A DNA stretch of 64,000 nucleotides from Haemonchus contortus (GCA_000469685.2 LS997567.1:30800799-30864798); one strand, 5' to 3'; shown: positions 8,960 to 21,201, counted from the first letter of the stretch. The notes: a model not told the origin generated them from the letters alone. Translations and numbers: made by a program.

Positions 8960-10850
8960 GGAATGAAGCTGTCTCCCATGATCAGCCATCAGCGCTGCCA
9001 CCAGCGGCTAGGACATCCCCCGGTGTCGGATGTCCTGTGTCCTTTCGATGGTATCTCTCAGACTCTCTTTGATTGGCTTTGCACACTTCACAGAGCTGAG
9101 AAGCTGTGCCTTCTCCACCTTCAGTCAGAGCGCATTTTTCGCCAGCACTTTCTACCATTTCTGCAATCTTCCCTGGATTTCTTCTCTGCTTACCACTATC
9201 AAAGCGATGTCATCAGAGTAGAGCATGGTCTTCACTAGTTCATCCCCATCCATGATTTTTTTGCGACGACGTCTATTGTGAGCAGGAGAACCGGCGGGCT
9301 CAGAGATGAACCTTGGTGAGACCCGACTGTAATGTCTGTTGTCTCTGTTAGGTAGTACGGAGTTATTATAGTTATAGTTGTTTCAGGCCATTTGTTCATA
9401 TCTTTAATCAGAAACCGTTTCGTTTTCGGAACGCTTTTCAGAGGACCGGTCGCGAGAGATGGTCGGAAGCCTTTTACTGATCAAGGAAGGCATCATAGCA
9501 GAATCTTCGCATCTCCAGATATTTCTCCATTACTTCTCTAGCTATGAAGATGGCATCCGTTGAAGACCTTTTTCGGCATAAGGTCGAACTGCTTCCAGAT
9601 CACGACAGTTCACTCAGTCTTGAGTCTAGCAGCCGCTTGTATTGCCTCATGGTATGCGCATTTGAAGCGATCCGACGATAGTTGGAATACTCCGACGTGT
9701 TCCCATTTCTTGCTCGGAAATGAGGACAGTTGTATTGCTTCTCCATGCTTCTGACATTCTTCCCCCAGCAGTAACGACGCTCAAGAATAAGGTGATCCTT
9801 CTAGTCTCTTGATCTCCGAGCGCTTTCTATATCCCATTCAATACCTCATCTGGGCACGATTTGCAACATTCATTTTCCATAACGCTTGTCGGACCTCACT
9901 TTCTTTCCACCGCGATGTGACCAGCTGTTGCTTCTGTATGCGAGCTGTCCTTGCAGTGGGTTGGTTGGGTGAGCGTTCAAGAGCCTATCGAAGTATTCTT
10001 CTCATTTGCACGTTACTTCAATTGGCTTTTTCAGGATAGCACCAACGCTGCTTTTTTAACTCTGACCACTCTGTTCTCTTAAGTGTCTCAATGCCAGCCT
10101 TCGCCCAATCTAAAAACGACCCCTCCCCTTCTCGACCGTCGAGATTTTCGTCTAGATCATCCAGTTCCATATTTTTCGCTGTCGCTACAGCAGCCTTGAC
10201 GAACCTCCTGTGTGGGTACCTAGTTCTCTTGCAGATCTCATCTTTTGCCGGCGGTTCTATGCGTTCTTACTCTGTTCTACGACTCGCTGAACTTCATCGC
10301 TCCAAAACCATGCTGCCTTGCCACCTCCTAGTTCAGCTCGACTTTACTCCAGCATTCTCTTGCACACTGTAGAATGACCTCCACAGCGTTGCTCCAGGTC
10401 TCTGAACTGGTCTTCGAGAATTTGGAAGGCAGTTCCAAAAATCCTCTGGATAGAGTCTTTATTACCCTATGGAGCATCTTCCACAACCTTATCAACTCCA
10501 TTGTCACCCTTGCTTTCTCGGGGAGCCCGATGGCTATGTCTGCTAGGAGAGACCTGTGCTGCGGAGCCAATTCCTGATGGGCACTACCTTGGTTCCCTTT
10601 TAGCAAGCAGTAGTCGATTTCCGATTGTTTTTCCCCTTAGCTGTAAGGTATCTTCTGACAAGGGGAGAATTTGGTCGCAGTGACCACTCAAAATGAGATG
10701 TATACCGCCGTGGGTGCTTTCTAATGCTAATCTCAAATCTGCGTCCCAAATCCGCTGAAAGATCCTGGGAACAAAGTTACAGGGCTGATGCCTCCCTGTA
10801 TTATACCACTGTACCGAGCGGATCATCTAACCGAGCAAAGCGTATATTAG
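8960..10850 (-). pseudogene. RTE-type LINE (endonuclease end and reverse transcriptase), decayed
   Basis: Read 3' to 5' on the plus strand, the order is as follows. The end of an apurinic-like endonuclease and its linker come first (about 10330-10850, with LAPQHRSLLADIAIGLP and later WSNAVEVILQCARE). Reverse transcriptase motifs follow (about 9010-9560). These include STDAIFIAREVMEKYLE, a FLDQ-KASDHLSRPVL block, GSHQGSSLSPPVLLLTIDVV and the catalytic YSDDIALI with REEIQGRLQKW behind it. RTE elements encode one protein that nicks the target and reverse transcribes its own RNA there. Many stops and frameshifts separate these blocks, and the usual catalytic YADD is YSDD. No 5' end or 3' tail is defined. 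The strand is certain; the outer limits are approximate. Confidence 0.8.
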
Positions 10851-10989
10851 GCATCTACGGAGCTCCCTAAAAAGTCAGGAAAAGAAAAAGTAGGTATTAC
10901 AAGGAAGTTTTTTGCTTATCATCGACCAAATAGGGGTGGGGCTTCATTTGAGCGATTCGAAGGAGGAAGGGTGAACGATGGTTAACGAT

Positions 10990-11165
10990 AAAGTTTTTGA
11001 CGTTGTGCCTTTATCCTCCCAGACGAGTCTGGCACCGATCAACCGACCCCGAAGAATAGAAAACCTGGTTCGCCTAGGCAGATATCGATCCAGAATACGA
11101 ATCCGTGGCTATATGTGTGTGATAGTGCGCCTCTTGCCTCTACTCCACCTCCGCCACATTTTTTT
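10990..11165 (-). mobile_element. tRNA-like SINE fragment
   Basis: On the minus strand it carries GGTGGAGTAGAGGCAAGAGG (A-box-like), GCGCACTATCACACA and then GGATTCGTATTC (B-box-like). A downstream body is shared with 6440-6595, including the CTTTATCCTCCCA block as read on the plus strand. Both copies have the same orientation relative to their boxes. Confidence 0.5.
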
Positions 11166-12480
11166 GCAGAAGAGGAATTAATTTACAATGACTTGCGGTG
11201 GTCAGCCGATGTACAACTCAGTCAGTCAGTGTACCGGAATTATAAACATTCGGAATAGGCTTCAGAAACCTCAAGGAGAAAGAATCCAAGTGGTTCATCG
11301 GATCAAACGCTCTTCAACATGTTACCAGCGAAATATACTGGCCGAAGGTGAAATCATCGTATTGGATGAAGGACTTCCTTGCAGCATAACGTAAGCCTCA
11401 ATTAGGGGAAGGGGGAGGGGGGGGGGAAGAGCGGAAGGTGATAAAAAGCTTTTCAACCATACATTTGAATGCCGAAGCCCGTGAAAACAAGCCCGTTATC
11501 CACTGTCATTGAGTCAAATCAGTGAAAAACGATCCCATTGGTCCTCTGCGGTCCCCTGATGATAACAGCTACGATGGACCCATGACTTCGCGAGAGAAAC
11601 CTCACGTCAGTAGGGATATAGAGGTCCCAAAGAGGAAACGTGGTCCAAACGTTGCGTGAGCATCAATTTTATGGCGCTGGTAGAAGAGTCCATAGTCTCC
11701 TATAGTTTGAGGGTCAAAAGAGCCTCAGTTCCTTGTACACGAAAAAACGTTCCATATCATCACTACAGAGTGCCGTCTACGGAAATTAAAGGGAAGTGCG
11801 CGAGGTCACAAGCTTTCGAATTAGTCTATTATCGACGAACGATGTCCTATTTGGTTGTAACTATCAGGTGGAAAACAAAAGGACTAGTCTGTCCACCTAT
11901 GGATACTAGCGGATAACTTAGAAAACTTCAGTTATTTCCATTGGATGCCGATTTATATCAACAGTAAAAGTTTATGGGGGACAAATCCAAAGCAAGTCGC
12001 AAGTGGATTCAGGGTTTGTGTACGGCTGCGGTATTGCGTCCCACCGCATCATCACATTTACCTTACAAAAGGGTTCATGAAAGGGCGTTTGTCTCAAGAA
12101 TTAGCGGATAATCATATGTGTACACAAATCTATAAACTGTTGTTCCACAGTACTTCCTCAACAATGCCGGTTATCTTGCACCACGACTCCGAAATTACGG
12201 ACAGTATTCCTAGAATGTAGGACCATATCCCTCTCAAAGAGGGCTCTAGTCAGATGAGTCATTAGACCGCCTTCTACCGGAGAGTGCGGTGCTGCGGGAA
12301 ATTTCGAAACACCATCTATACTGTAGTCGGGGTGGGGAGGCATATCTATTTGGTCAGTAGTGGTAAAAAATTTCTATTGGATTACTAATCCCAGGAATCC
12401 TGAATCAAGAGGGAGCTCCGTAGATGCTCAAAATTGAACCTGAAAACGTTTTGCAAGTGTTCAAGACGCATTTCATGAAA
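11166..12480. other. Interval without recognised genes
   Basis: Short frames on both strands (for example 11656-11916 plus, 11188-11394 plus, 12158-12343 minus) have no recognisable domain. A guanine-rich run lies near 11405-11427. No TE ends were identified. Confidence 0.45.
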
Positions 12481-12484
12481 AAAA

Positions 12485-12560
12485 AACGAGTGCATACATC
12501 AAGGGGTCGAACCTTGATGTCATGTCTACCAGTCCACCGTCCTACCAGCTGCACCAGCAT
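12485..12560 (-). mobile_element. tRNA-derived SINE head
   Basis: The minus strand reads TGGTGCAGCTGGTAGGACGG (A-box region), then GGTTCGACCCC, a perfect match to the pol III B-box. The T-arm is intact: stem CAAGG/CCTTG (12500-12504 and 12512-12516 on plus) with a 7-nt loop. The rest does not fold into a full cloverleaf with CCA-adjacent acceptor pairing, so I call it a SINE or tRNA-like element rather than a tRNA gene. A run of T follows on the minus strand. Confidence 0.55.
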
Positions 12561-12584
12561 TGCACAGTTCTGCTTTGCTCGTTT

Positions 12585-12760
12585 GGGTAATCCGTTCGGC
12601 CCAATGGTATAATACGGTGAGGCATTAGTCCTGTAACTTCATTCCCAGAATCGTTCAGCAGATTTAAAGCGCAGATTTGAGATCGGCGTTCGAAACCACC
12701 TACAGCGGTGTACATCTCATCTTGAATGGCCACTGCGACCAAGCATCCTTTCTTTGTGAG
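12585..12760 (+). pseudogene. RTE LINE fragment, opposite in orientation to the 8960-10850 copy
   Basis: This matches the minus strand of 10680-10850, from GCTTTGCTCG through TATAATAC and GTTACAGG to CACTGCGACCAA. The shared frame carries HLIL-GHCDQ in both copies. The similarity stops at about 12760, just after the CACTGCGACC block. It is therefore a short fragment of the same RTE family. Confidence 0.6.
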
Positions 12761-14072
12761 TCTTTATTTTGCGTAAACGTGCTACGGACTGCTAGGTCGT
12801 GGTTTGTGTCCACATCAAGGACCCTCATCCTTTCCTCTTCTATTGCTTCTTTTCCTCTTACCTCCTTGTACTCTTTCCACTTCTAAGCTCCTTCGTTCAC
12901 TGTCATGCAGATCACCAAATATGATGTGGTATTCCTTTTCCGTATCTGATCTGATGTCCTCGTCGAGGCTCGAGTGAGACATCCTTCTCATGGTCGGGGC
13001 AGTCGTCTTGCGGCGCGCACCTGGATAATATTGTTCAGAAGCATTCTTTTGTGCCTATCCTTACAGCCCCATTCAAACACTATCCTGTTGACGGTGGAAA
13101 CAGATTGCGAGGGACCACGCTACTGCAATAACCACTCCATTCCATTTGATGTTTCGTTCCTGGATATGAGCTTGACACACCCTCCGATTTCTTTGGCCTT
13201 TGCTTCTTCTCATCGTGTCTTCTGAAGGCATCAAACTTCGAATCCCTGTGCCTCAGCAAATCAGCATTTCGTCAGGGCTTTCCCATAAGCGATTCAACGT
13301 TCGCCTTAGTTGAAACGAACTTTTTTGGACGTGGTTGTTCAGCTTCCAGTGCATACTGTCCACGAAACTTAGACGGGGGTTCTGTGCGGCACTTCAAAAT
13401 AGAATTTTAGCTTAGTAACTGATTTCTTTTGTGAATTCAACCATTTTTATTAAGGACAGGGTTTTCCATTGAGTGACTTGTAAACCTCGGTCTGGCCCTT
13501 TTGCTTACACCATTTTTTTGCAATTTTTGCAGGGCATATTTGTCTTGGCAGGGATTGAACTCGTGGTTCTCCCTAATGCAGACATGAGTCGACCTCATTT
13601 ATTCCTGCCTTTTGAGTGCAAATGTACCTTCAGAGCAATTTTCGGCCCAGTAGCATCTTCTTGAATGTTTACCATATTGAAATGTTCTAAATGATTTCGA
13701 TACTTTCTTAACGAAAAAATGCGATTTTGGTCTGGTGGCTCATACTCTCCCTCAATCCATCATGTTGGAAGAAAAATGGTACGAAAAATGATCCAGCTCT
13801 TGTCAATGACTTCTGCATTCGTAATGTCAAACATGAGTGTGCTCTGAGGAAGAACATTTTCATACGCTGGACACCTTTGTGTGTGTGAAAATTGTGTCAA
13901 AGTGCGTCGCGTGGGGCAAGACATTTGTTCTTCTTTCAAGCTCTCTTCACAAAGTCTCTAGACTTTGCAAATATATCTGGATACACTTGTATGTATATAC
14001 CCTAGAAAGACTTTCCCTAACAAAGGTTTCGTGACAGGCCATTCCTTTACAATATCTCTAGAACAATGTTTT
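12761..14072. other. Interval without confident features
   Basis: A frame at 13473-13664 (plus) has an internal TTTTTGCAG acceptor-like site followed by ~40 open codons. It could be an exon, but nothing links it to a gene. Otherwise I see nothing identifiable. Confidence 0.4.
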
Positions 14073-14694
14073 AAAGGCACAGTTCACAAAGTTTTTGGGT
14101 CATCCAGATAATGAAAAATGAAAGAGAAGGTGGAGAATAGTGCGATGGAGGCGAAGAAACTATGAGAATTGGCGTTAACAAACGAATAAAAGGAAACGAA
14201 GATTTCAAAAAAGTCACTAAAAACGGAGCTGAACGAGATTAAGACCGAAAACGTAGATTGGGACCAGCGCTGCAATAAGTGTCATCGTGTACAGCTGACC
14301 ACAGTGAGCAAAAATGTCTTCGGCAGTTCATCCAATACATCCAAAATCACAGACATACTTCGACAAGAACATGATTAGCAGCCAGGGAAATTTTAAAAAA
14401 ATGACAGCATCACCAAAAAGAGAAGCCGAATAACAGTAAAACATCCCTTCAACACTCGGCGATCAGCTGATTGCATGCCGAACGTGTGCGTCCTGATGCG
14501 AGTAGCGCAACCTCTGTCGCCTCGACACTCGTCTGACATGTCGTCGGTCGATGAGCGTGGACGTCCACAGGTCCGATAGTGGGGCCCATACTATGCCCTA
14601 TCTCATGAGTTTTTTATCTCGACAGTTGTGGGCCACTGGGTACTCCTAGTGGGAAGACGTTGGAACCATTTTTATCGTAAACTGTGCCCTCGAA
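14073..14694. mobile_element. Non-autonomous TIR element, GGCACAGTTCACAA family, copy 1
   Basis: The left end TTTAAAGGCACAGTTCACAA and the right end (reverse complement TTTCGAGGGCACAGTTTACG) are inverted partners. The right end continues ATAAAAATGGTTCC inward, which is shared with the left end of 47081-47542. The ~620-bp interior has no coding. The TSD is not clear, so the exact outer limits are approximate. Confidence 0.55.
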
Positions 14695-15289
14695 ACGTCG
14701 ATGAACATCCTTCTGACCATTCTCTAGTCTGAATTGAACGACATCCACAGGACAAGAGTCCATATTCAGTTTGTTCTATATGTAAAAGATAAGCTATTAA
14801 GTAAACGGAACATTTTAAACTTCTAGAAACAAAAGATAATCTGCTGAAGTTCCCAAATTCTGCGGTGTTTTAGACCATTTCGGTGTATGAAATTTTGAAC
14901 AGTGAATAGCTGTTAAAAAACACTATTTGAACGCTTGGCGCGAATAGGAATGGCACGAAGGCGTTAACCGATGGATCGAACCAAATTGGTTGTAGATATC
15001 AGTAAGTCCCGATACTCCCGGAGTCGTAGTTCTTACCGTCAGAGTGGGTTCCATTGCCGATGACGCTGTTATGATAGAAAGATGCTTTGACGAATTACTG
15101 CTTGGAAGCGACGTTGAAGATGTTCAGTTGTGCGTTATCAAGAAAACTCTGATAAGATGGCACCGACGAATGTGATTGTGATAGTGACACAGAATACACT
15201 GCTTGTACTGACGGTGGTTGTGCATCGTCAACTGGTACCCAAGCTTACCACTAGCACACAGACTTCCGGAGAAGCGCATCCACTTAGTA

Positions 15290-15800
15290 GGTACTTCGAG
15301 AAAAAATCGGAAAGGTCGGCTCTCAACAGATAAAAAGCTGGAACATGGTGAACTCTTCTATCATAAGAAACAGAAGGGAGTGCTGATCTAAGATGAAGGG
15401 ATCGATAAATGAAACACATACTTTCTACCGAACATGATGCAAGTTGCCATCTTGGTGGGAAACCTGTTGTGGTTGCCAAGTACAATGTGTTGAAAGGGTT
15501 TGTGGATCTTAGTGAACTCCTGGCTGCTTACCCGTCTTGTGTGCAGTATACAAGCAGATGGTACGTCAGACTATTTTAACTCTGAGCACCCAGACGGCTT
15601 AGTTAATGCTTATTTCCCTAGCTGTGAGTAAAGTAAGAGAAATTGCGATCACTTTCTTCAAGCGATTAATTGTAGATGCTCTTATTTGAGATATGACAGC
15701 ACCAGCTCCTACGAAAAGGCGGTCATCATCTTTCCATCTATAAATGAAGTTCAAAGATAGAATGATCTGCAAAGAATGCAACAGCTTCATGTCAAGGACA
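15290..15800 (+). pseudogene. piggyBac-like transposase C-terminal remnant
   Basis: In two adjacent frames the sequence reads KKLEHGELFYHKKQKGVLI, then after stops LSTEHDA and KPVVVAKYNVLKGFVDLSE, and finally TSRWYVRLF. piggyBac transposases (DDE_Tnp_1_7) carry a block of the form P-VV-DYN--MGGVDL, followed ~20 residues later by R--KWW-R-F; the alignment of order and spacing is good. The conserved D of DYN is K here (AKYN), and stop codons interrupt the frame. It is clearly dead. No TTAA-flanked termini were found. Confidence 0.6.
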
Positions 15801-16189
15801 TATGGCAGAACAGCGGCTAGACATATGGCAAAGCAAACGAAAACAAAGTGCCATTAATGAGATCAATTCTGTTGCCTTAAGTGTTTTCAGAAAGTCCATA
15901 ATTGTTGAGCTCGTGAATGATTTCAGTTCCTTTAATTTTCTCATAGTGCTTTGATATGGAACATGATTCGTCTCTTGGTACCTGATATTTGCAAAAAAAT
16001 TTCGTTTAGATAGATTGTAGGTCAACGCTAAATTTAGTGCATTGATAAAGAAATAAAAAATGTACGGAATATTAGAGGTCTTCTTCATTTAAGTGACCTA
16101 CTGTACTGCCGGTCGCCATTGGACGGCATCGTCCCACGAGACAGACTGGCTGGCTGTCCCTCAAAATTGACCAGCAATGTCGTCAATGT

Positions 16190-16523
16190 CTTAAGGAAGG
16201 CAGCGCGACCGATTCGAGGCCTGTCGTCGTCTTGTACGCGCTTCGCGGTTCGATAAGTGGTCGTCGAGAAATGTCCAAACGACGAGCAATATCGGAAGGC
16301 GATTCAACAGATGCGCGCGAGAGCTAGGCGAGAGCGAGTCTTCATCATTTTTCGGAAATGGACGAATGGAGAACAACGGTTTAGATATGTGAGCTCTCGT
16401 GTGTAATGTGTATAACGAATGTGCTTCCAAAACATACAAAACGCAGACTTTGAATTGACCTATTGAGACTAAGAAATTGTGCTCTTGCGTAAAGTTATAA
16501 CCATATTTATAGTGCACCCTGTA
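16190..16523 (-). pseudogene. Tc1/mariner-superfamily transposase N-terminus with its TIR
   Basis: On the minus strand the element opens at TACAGGGTGCACTATAAATA (16523 downward), a TA-flanked end like those of IS630/Tc1/mariner relatives. It then encodes a helix-turn-helix reading SPSDIARRLDISRRPL, followed after a one-base shift by DRPRIGRAA, which corresponds to the GRPR-like linker between the two DNA-binding helices. The catalytic region is not recognisable and there is no matching right end. I take it as a 3'-truncated copy. Confidence 0.5.
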
Positions 16524-17929
16524 AAGTAACTCGAGATCGTGACACAGTGCTACGCTTTGGAAAGATGGTCTACCAGCGCGAATGGTTGCTGTGTTTCACC
16601 CGGAATGTCTTCGCAACTTGTGCGAATATGCCACTAGCACTACACAATAAGTTTTCGGAAAAATTATTGATGGTTTGTGGACGAGTTGTTATGAAACCGT
16701 CATACGGTGACCTTGAAAAACAAGGTTGGCCTATCGAACAGATACCTTATTTAACGTGTAAAACAATCTGCGACTCCGATTAAATGAATGAGCATTGTTC
16801 TTTCTTGGTAAGAGAAAGCATGCTGAACCCTTCATTCTTACAATACAAGCGCTTACAAGGAATATACGCGAAGGTCATCAAACGGTGTTATTGTTGTAGT
16901 AGATGTATTACGTTACGAATCGGCTGATTTGTCTCAGCGGAGTGAATACTTTGAATAAACTCGTGATTTTGTCAGTACCTCAATTTTTTTCGCATTCCTC
17001 TTTCAAATCAATGTGAGCGTAAGGATATGTGAGTTTTGATGCCTACGAAGAGACCCATCACAGTCGAAGAAGCATGCATGCTTGTAGATTCGATGTGTTG
17101 GCAACCCGAAAATGGAACTCCGTAATTTATCAGTTATCTGGAATCAATTTCAGCTTGCACCAATTCTGATGATGACGTATTTGAATAATTGCATGAGCAA
17201 TATCAAGTCGACACTGAATACTAATGGACTACCTATTGGGATCGATGCAAATGGGAGAGCAGTTAGTCTTCTTTTTGAAAATTTCCTATCTTCCAGTTCT
17301 GTAAAGAATTGTTTATATTACATATGCCTCTTAGAACTTGCAGACTGCTAGTCGAGACCAGATGTCTTTTCAGCATTTGCGGCAGGTATTCCCAGCCTTA
17401 GCTAAGCTAATTAAAAAGCTTATATAGATCCGTGATCGTAACTTGTTATTTCGATTTGTTTTACATGTTGAGGTTAGCACTGCACAACATGGCGGGAATC
17501 AGTTTTGTATTGTCACACCATCGAAGGTCTTTGAGACGAATACATATTAGCCGTCGAGACAAGAGTACTCTCCTAGTAGTCCAATTTACTATTTTCCAAG
17601 CCTTGGAGGTTTCACTGCTTGAACGTGGACGCTTTTGCAAGAACATGGGGCAGTGTAAAGGTGGAGGGTCACTATAATGAGATACACGTGAGCATACTCA
17701 ACGCCACGTAAGGTGCCTCCTTTTCAAAATTTCGATTCTCGTCAAAAATTTCCGATTACCTTTACGGGTTCACCAAGCTCTACTTTCATTCCTTCGAGAA
17801 CAGTGCTTCGTAAACTTGATCGCTGAATCAAAGGTTCTGTCACCAATATCAAAAGGACTAGTCGGGTCGTTGCAGTCACACTTCTTGTCAAATGAAATAT
17901 AATATATCAAATAGTCACAGTAAGATCGT
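16524..17929. other. Interval without recognised genes
   Basis: The frames at 16547-16783 and 17112-17351 (plus) are unrecognised. The second begins beside a TTTCAG acceptor-like site. I saw no TE termini. Confidence 0.4.
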
Positions 17930-18190
17930 GAATGACAGAGGCGCTGGAATTTGATTGATCAGTGTTCTCATCCTGCCTTGTCTACCCCTAGCTATTCCGA
18001 ACTCTCCAAGTTCACGGGAACAGGATTTGTGAGTTTCCGCCCAATCATTTATTTCGCGCAAACCCCGCCCTCCGTGGCGGACTCCGCTCTTCCTCTCCAT
18101 CATTAGTGTTTTCATGCCGACGCCTATGTTCCTACCAAAGATGAGCCCTCTAGGTTCAAATTGACAATTCTCGCGCAAACCCCTACCGTT
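17930..18190 (-). mobile_element. Helitron-derived repeat fragment
   Basis: The reverse complement carries two units of the Helitron 1 internal repeat: a TTTGGTAGGAACATAGGCG block, AACACTAATG, GGAGTCCGCCACGGAGGGCG, and a GTTCCCGTGAACTTGGAGAG block. No Helitron ends are present. Confidence 0.65.
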
Positions 18191-18489
18191 TGGTTTGCTC
18201 AGGCCCTTCCACCCACATAAGTACCGTTCAAAAAGGAATCACTTTGGATCTTTTTTGCCACAACTCATCTCAAACTCGACGTTTTTGACTGTTTGCAATA
18301 AGTTGTCAGCAGTAATAATTTTATGGTTTCCCATCACAGGCTTCACAAAACTCCTTTTTTATATCATTCAAATGGCCACTTTTCACATTTTTTCTGATCA
18401 GGACAAAATAACACCACTTTCAGCAATTCAAAATTAATCACATGACTTGAACGATATCGTCTTGGAATCGGAATCTGATCATCTACTAG

Positions 18490-19531
18490 TCTAATTTTTT
18501 GCAGTGAAGTCGATGGCATCAATGACGGCTTGGCATCGGCGGGGCATTGATTCGACGGACTTGTCGATCAGATATTTATCAATTTTTTTACCATCCTTCT
18601 TCAAATTGGCTAAGCCTGTGGGCAGCATTTGTGGCTGTTTTACCGGCTATCCTTTTCTTGAGTTCCTGCCACAAGGGTACGATGATGTCTACGTCAGGGG
18701 GCTGACTGGGTTAGTCAAGGCATCGAACTTCCCGGTGGGCCAGCCACTCGCGCTCTATTCTAGCCCTGTGTTTGGGGTTTTTATCTTGCTGGAAAGTGAG
18801 TTTTCTGCCGTGCACAGGACGCAGGACGAGCGAAAGGTAACATGCATTTCAGAAAATACCTACGCACATTTGCTGATCCATAGTGGTGGGAATATGGTGC
18901 AGGGACTCCATGCCTAGTCTCGGAAAATATCTCCAAGCTAATGCTGGACCGACATCATGCCTCAGAATTGTCAATTAGTACTTGGGGTCGAAACTCGTAT
19001 TTTGAAAGGTCGTCTTCAGAAAAATCCCATCGCTATCAAGCGAAATAATCTCTGACTAATCGCTCTCGACGACTGCGCCATTGGTTGAAGGTTCAGTTAA
19101 GGTGCATACGTCGAGTCGAGCACTGATGTCGATTTCGTCTGTTTTTCATAGATCATGGTACTTTTTCACGAGTCTTCTTTGATATAATCTAGCACTCCAC
19201 AGGCGTCTGCTAATGGTGACTCTAGATAGTAGCGGAGTCGCTACGTCGACATTTCGGCCATTATATCAAAAGATGCCCGTCTGGGATCTTAGGTTGATGC
19301 ACAAATGATCTTCCTATTGTCTCCAGGAACGGCAATCTGGGGCACTCCCGAACTGGTTCGTTTGCTTGGGCTCGTGAGAGGCTCGATTCTTCCGATAGCC
19401 GTCGTAATGCTAGACATTGACTCAAAAAAAAACTGCCTTAGATGGTGAGCATGGGTCAGTTTCTGTCTACTGCCCGTGACAGTGGCGGAGAGCTGCTCCA
19501 CGGTCAGAGAGCAGGAGCCAGAACTCCGCAC
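18490..19531 (-). pseudogene. Tc1-like transposase, nearly full length, inactivated
   Basis: From high to low coordinates the minus strand gives an N-terminal DNA-binding region ending in SGVPQIAVPGDNRKII, then DPRRASFDIMAEMS and SRVTISRRLWSARLYQRR. The catalytic domain follows: SEIISLDSDGIF, DPKY, VGPALAWRYFPRLGMESLHHI, LTFQQDKNPKH, and DIIVPLWQELKKRIAG. In active Tc1 (DD34E) the last block contains a catalytic glutamate before NLW; here the position reads IIVPLW, so the glutamate is gone. The glutamate beside the first aspartate (DES) is a stop codon. At least one further stop and a frameshift near 19245 break the frame. Clear TIRs were not found. Confidence 0.75.
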
Positions 19532-19699
19532 CTTTACTGAGAGCGATCAGCTAAAAGAATAAAAGAGTCACCGACATATTAGACTCAAGAAGAAGAATAA
19601 AACCTAGCTGACGGACTTGCCGCTCTCATAAAAGATTCGAAAAATCACCCATTTAACTGTACTTTGACTTAAGTCAGATTTCTGTCGTTGGTCTACAAT

Positions 19700-20446
19700 G
19701 TGGCTACAAGTTATAACGGCAACATTTACATGTGGGATGGCACACCTCGACTTGCTGTTTCAAATAATATATGTATATCTTGAATGAAATGAATTACTGT
19801 AAGCGCTCTAACCAGGAAGGGTGGTGGGAACTCGGGTACGACTGAGATAAATGCAGGTACAATTGAGAACACTTTGCGACTAAGTGCGAAGAGACGTTAA
19901 TTGTACCTGAACTTGTCTTAACCACGCGCCACTCCTCAATCGTACCTAACCTCATCTTAGTTATGAGAGGGATAGTAGTAAGAAAGTGAAATTTCAATAG
20001 AAAATCAGGGTTGTGGACAGGAGGTTTCTCAACATCTGCGGTTTTGAGAATTTCTACGACATAATAAAAAAATTCGGTAGATTTAGAAATGAAATTCGTG
20101 TGAGATGTAAAAAATATCCTTTTGGCCTTTTTCCACTGGATGAAGGCAGTATGAAATAAGGGTTAATACGGCGGGCTTGACCTCCTGATAATATGAGGCC
20201 GATGAGGCCGTCGTTTCTCTCTGATACCCTACTTTCCACGAAACAACACGAATAAGACAAAAAGTGAGAAATCCTATACCTGAAGAAGTGTGAGAGTAGC
20301 AAAGCAGCAATCCAAATAGCCGACGAATCCGTGTCAGATTTTTGCCCTTTTCATTCCGCTATCTTACGAAGGGAAAAAACGGATGTTTACTTTTCTTTTT
20401 CTGCCTGCTTACCTACGTAATGTTGAGAATAATGACCTCAGTTTAC
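19700..20446. other. Interval with a small foldback at 19854-19909
   Basis: CAGGTACAATT (19854-19864) and AATTGTACCTG (19899-19909) form a perfect 11-bp stem, with a second short CACTT/AAGTG pairing inside. Otherwise nothing identifiable. Confidence 0.4.
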
Positions 20447-20641
20447 ATGGCTCACGCGCCTATACGTGAGGAAAATGTTACTGCACAGCTCGATGCGCGT
20501 CATGGCTTTCGTATAGCTCTATCGAAATGGCGCCATCGTCCGCGCTCTGCTATCGGAGTCTTCGAAGAACCAGCAAAAACCGTATTGGCTCTGTTCGATG
20601 ATCATTTCGACGAACAGACGACTTCACAGCTCACTTCTTAA
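20447..20641 (+). CDS. Candidate exon of an unrecognised gene
   Basis: The frame from an ATG at 20447 (MAHAPIREENVTAQLDARHG) to TAA at 20639-20641 gives ~64 residues of ordinary, hydrophilic composition. It contains FRIALSKWRHRPRSAIGVFE and ends DDHFDEQTTSQLTS. An ACCTCAG acceptor-like site precedes the ATG. I do not recognise the protein, and no upstream or downstream exon is fixed. It lies 1.3 kb before a better-supported spliced gene on the same strand, to which it could belong only if its stop were spliced out. It may equally be a chance frame. Confidence 0.25.
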   Translation: MAHAPIREENVTAQLDARHGFRIALSKWRHRPRSAIGVFEEPAKTVLALFDDHFDEQTTSQLTS

Positions 20642-21131
20642 GCGATTGCGTATGCAATTACTTCTCCAACTGAACGTGATAAACACCTGCATGCGTCTGC
20701 GATCACCAGCGTACGATTCGTATCTTCGTTATCAAGGATGGAGTTTATCCACATCCATCCATCTATAGGGGAGTGGCGAGAGAGTACCCAAGAACCGTTC
20801 AGACCTTAATAGCTGTCCTAACACTCAAACAGGTGACCAGGAGAATTTCACTAAGATTTTAGTGGACTCGTCTCGGAACGTGGGCATAAGTAAGCTATGA
20901 TCCGCTTGCATGATGAATTCAGCCTTGTCTCATGTTCTCTTCGAACATTACTGCTTTGCGCTTGCTCAGGTTGTCAATGGTCTTCTCCCTGATCTTAATG
21001 CCGAATTCGTTTGTTTTCTTTTAATATATCTTTCATGTTTTTTTTTTAACTTACGTTTTCCTCAGGTGTTGCCAACACATTCCAATGTAAGATCTCTCTG
21101 TCGTAGTAGCGCGTCCACTAGGCACACCATG

Positions 21132-21137
21132 AATGAA

Positions 21138-21200
<63 letters not shown>

Positions 21201-21201
21201 A
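21132..21201. repeat. (TAAA)n microsatellite
   Basis: About 17 uninterrupted tetranucleotide copies are seen. The minus-strand reading frame across it (poly-LFIY) is a repeat artefact. Confidence 0.95.

Noticed and set aside
13473..13664. Possible tRNA-like B-box (GAGTTCAATCCC on minus)
   Set aside because: The T-stem does not pair properly and no A-box is found at the right distance.
14450..14600. GRPRSST-like phrase on the minus strand suggesting a transposase
   Set aside because: The surrounding translation lacks helix-turn-helix or catalytic motifs and it lies inside the non-coding TIR element.
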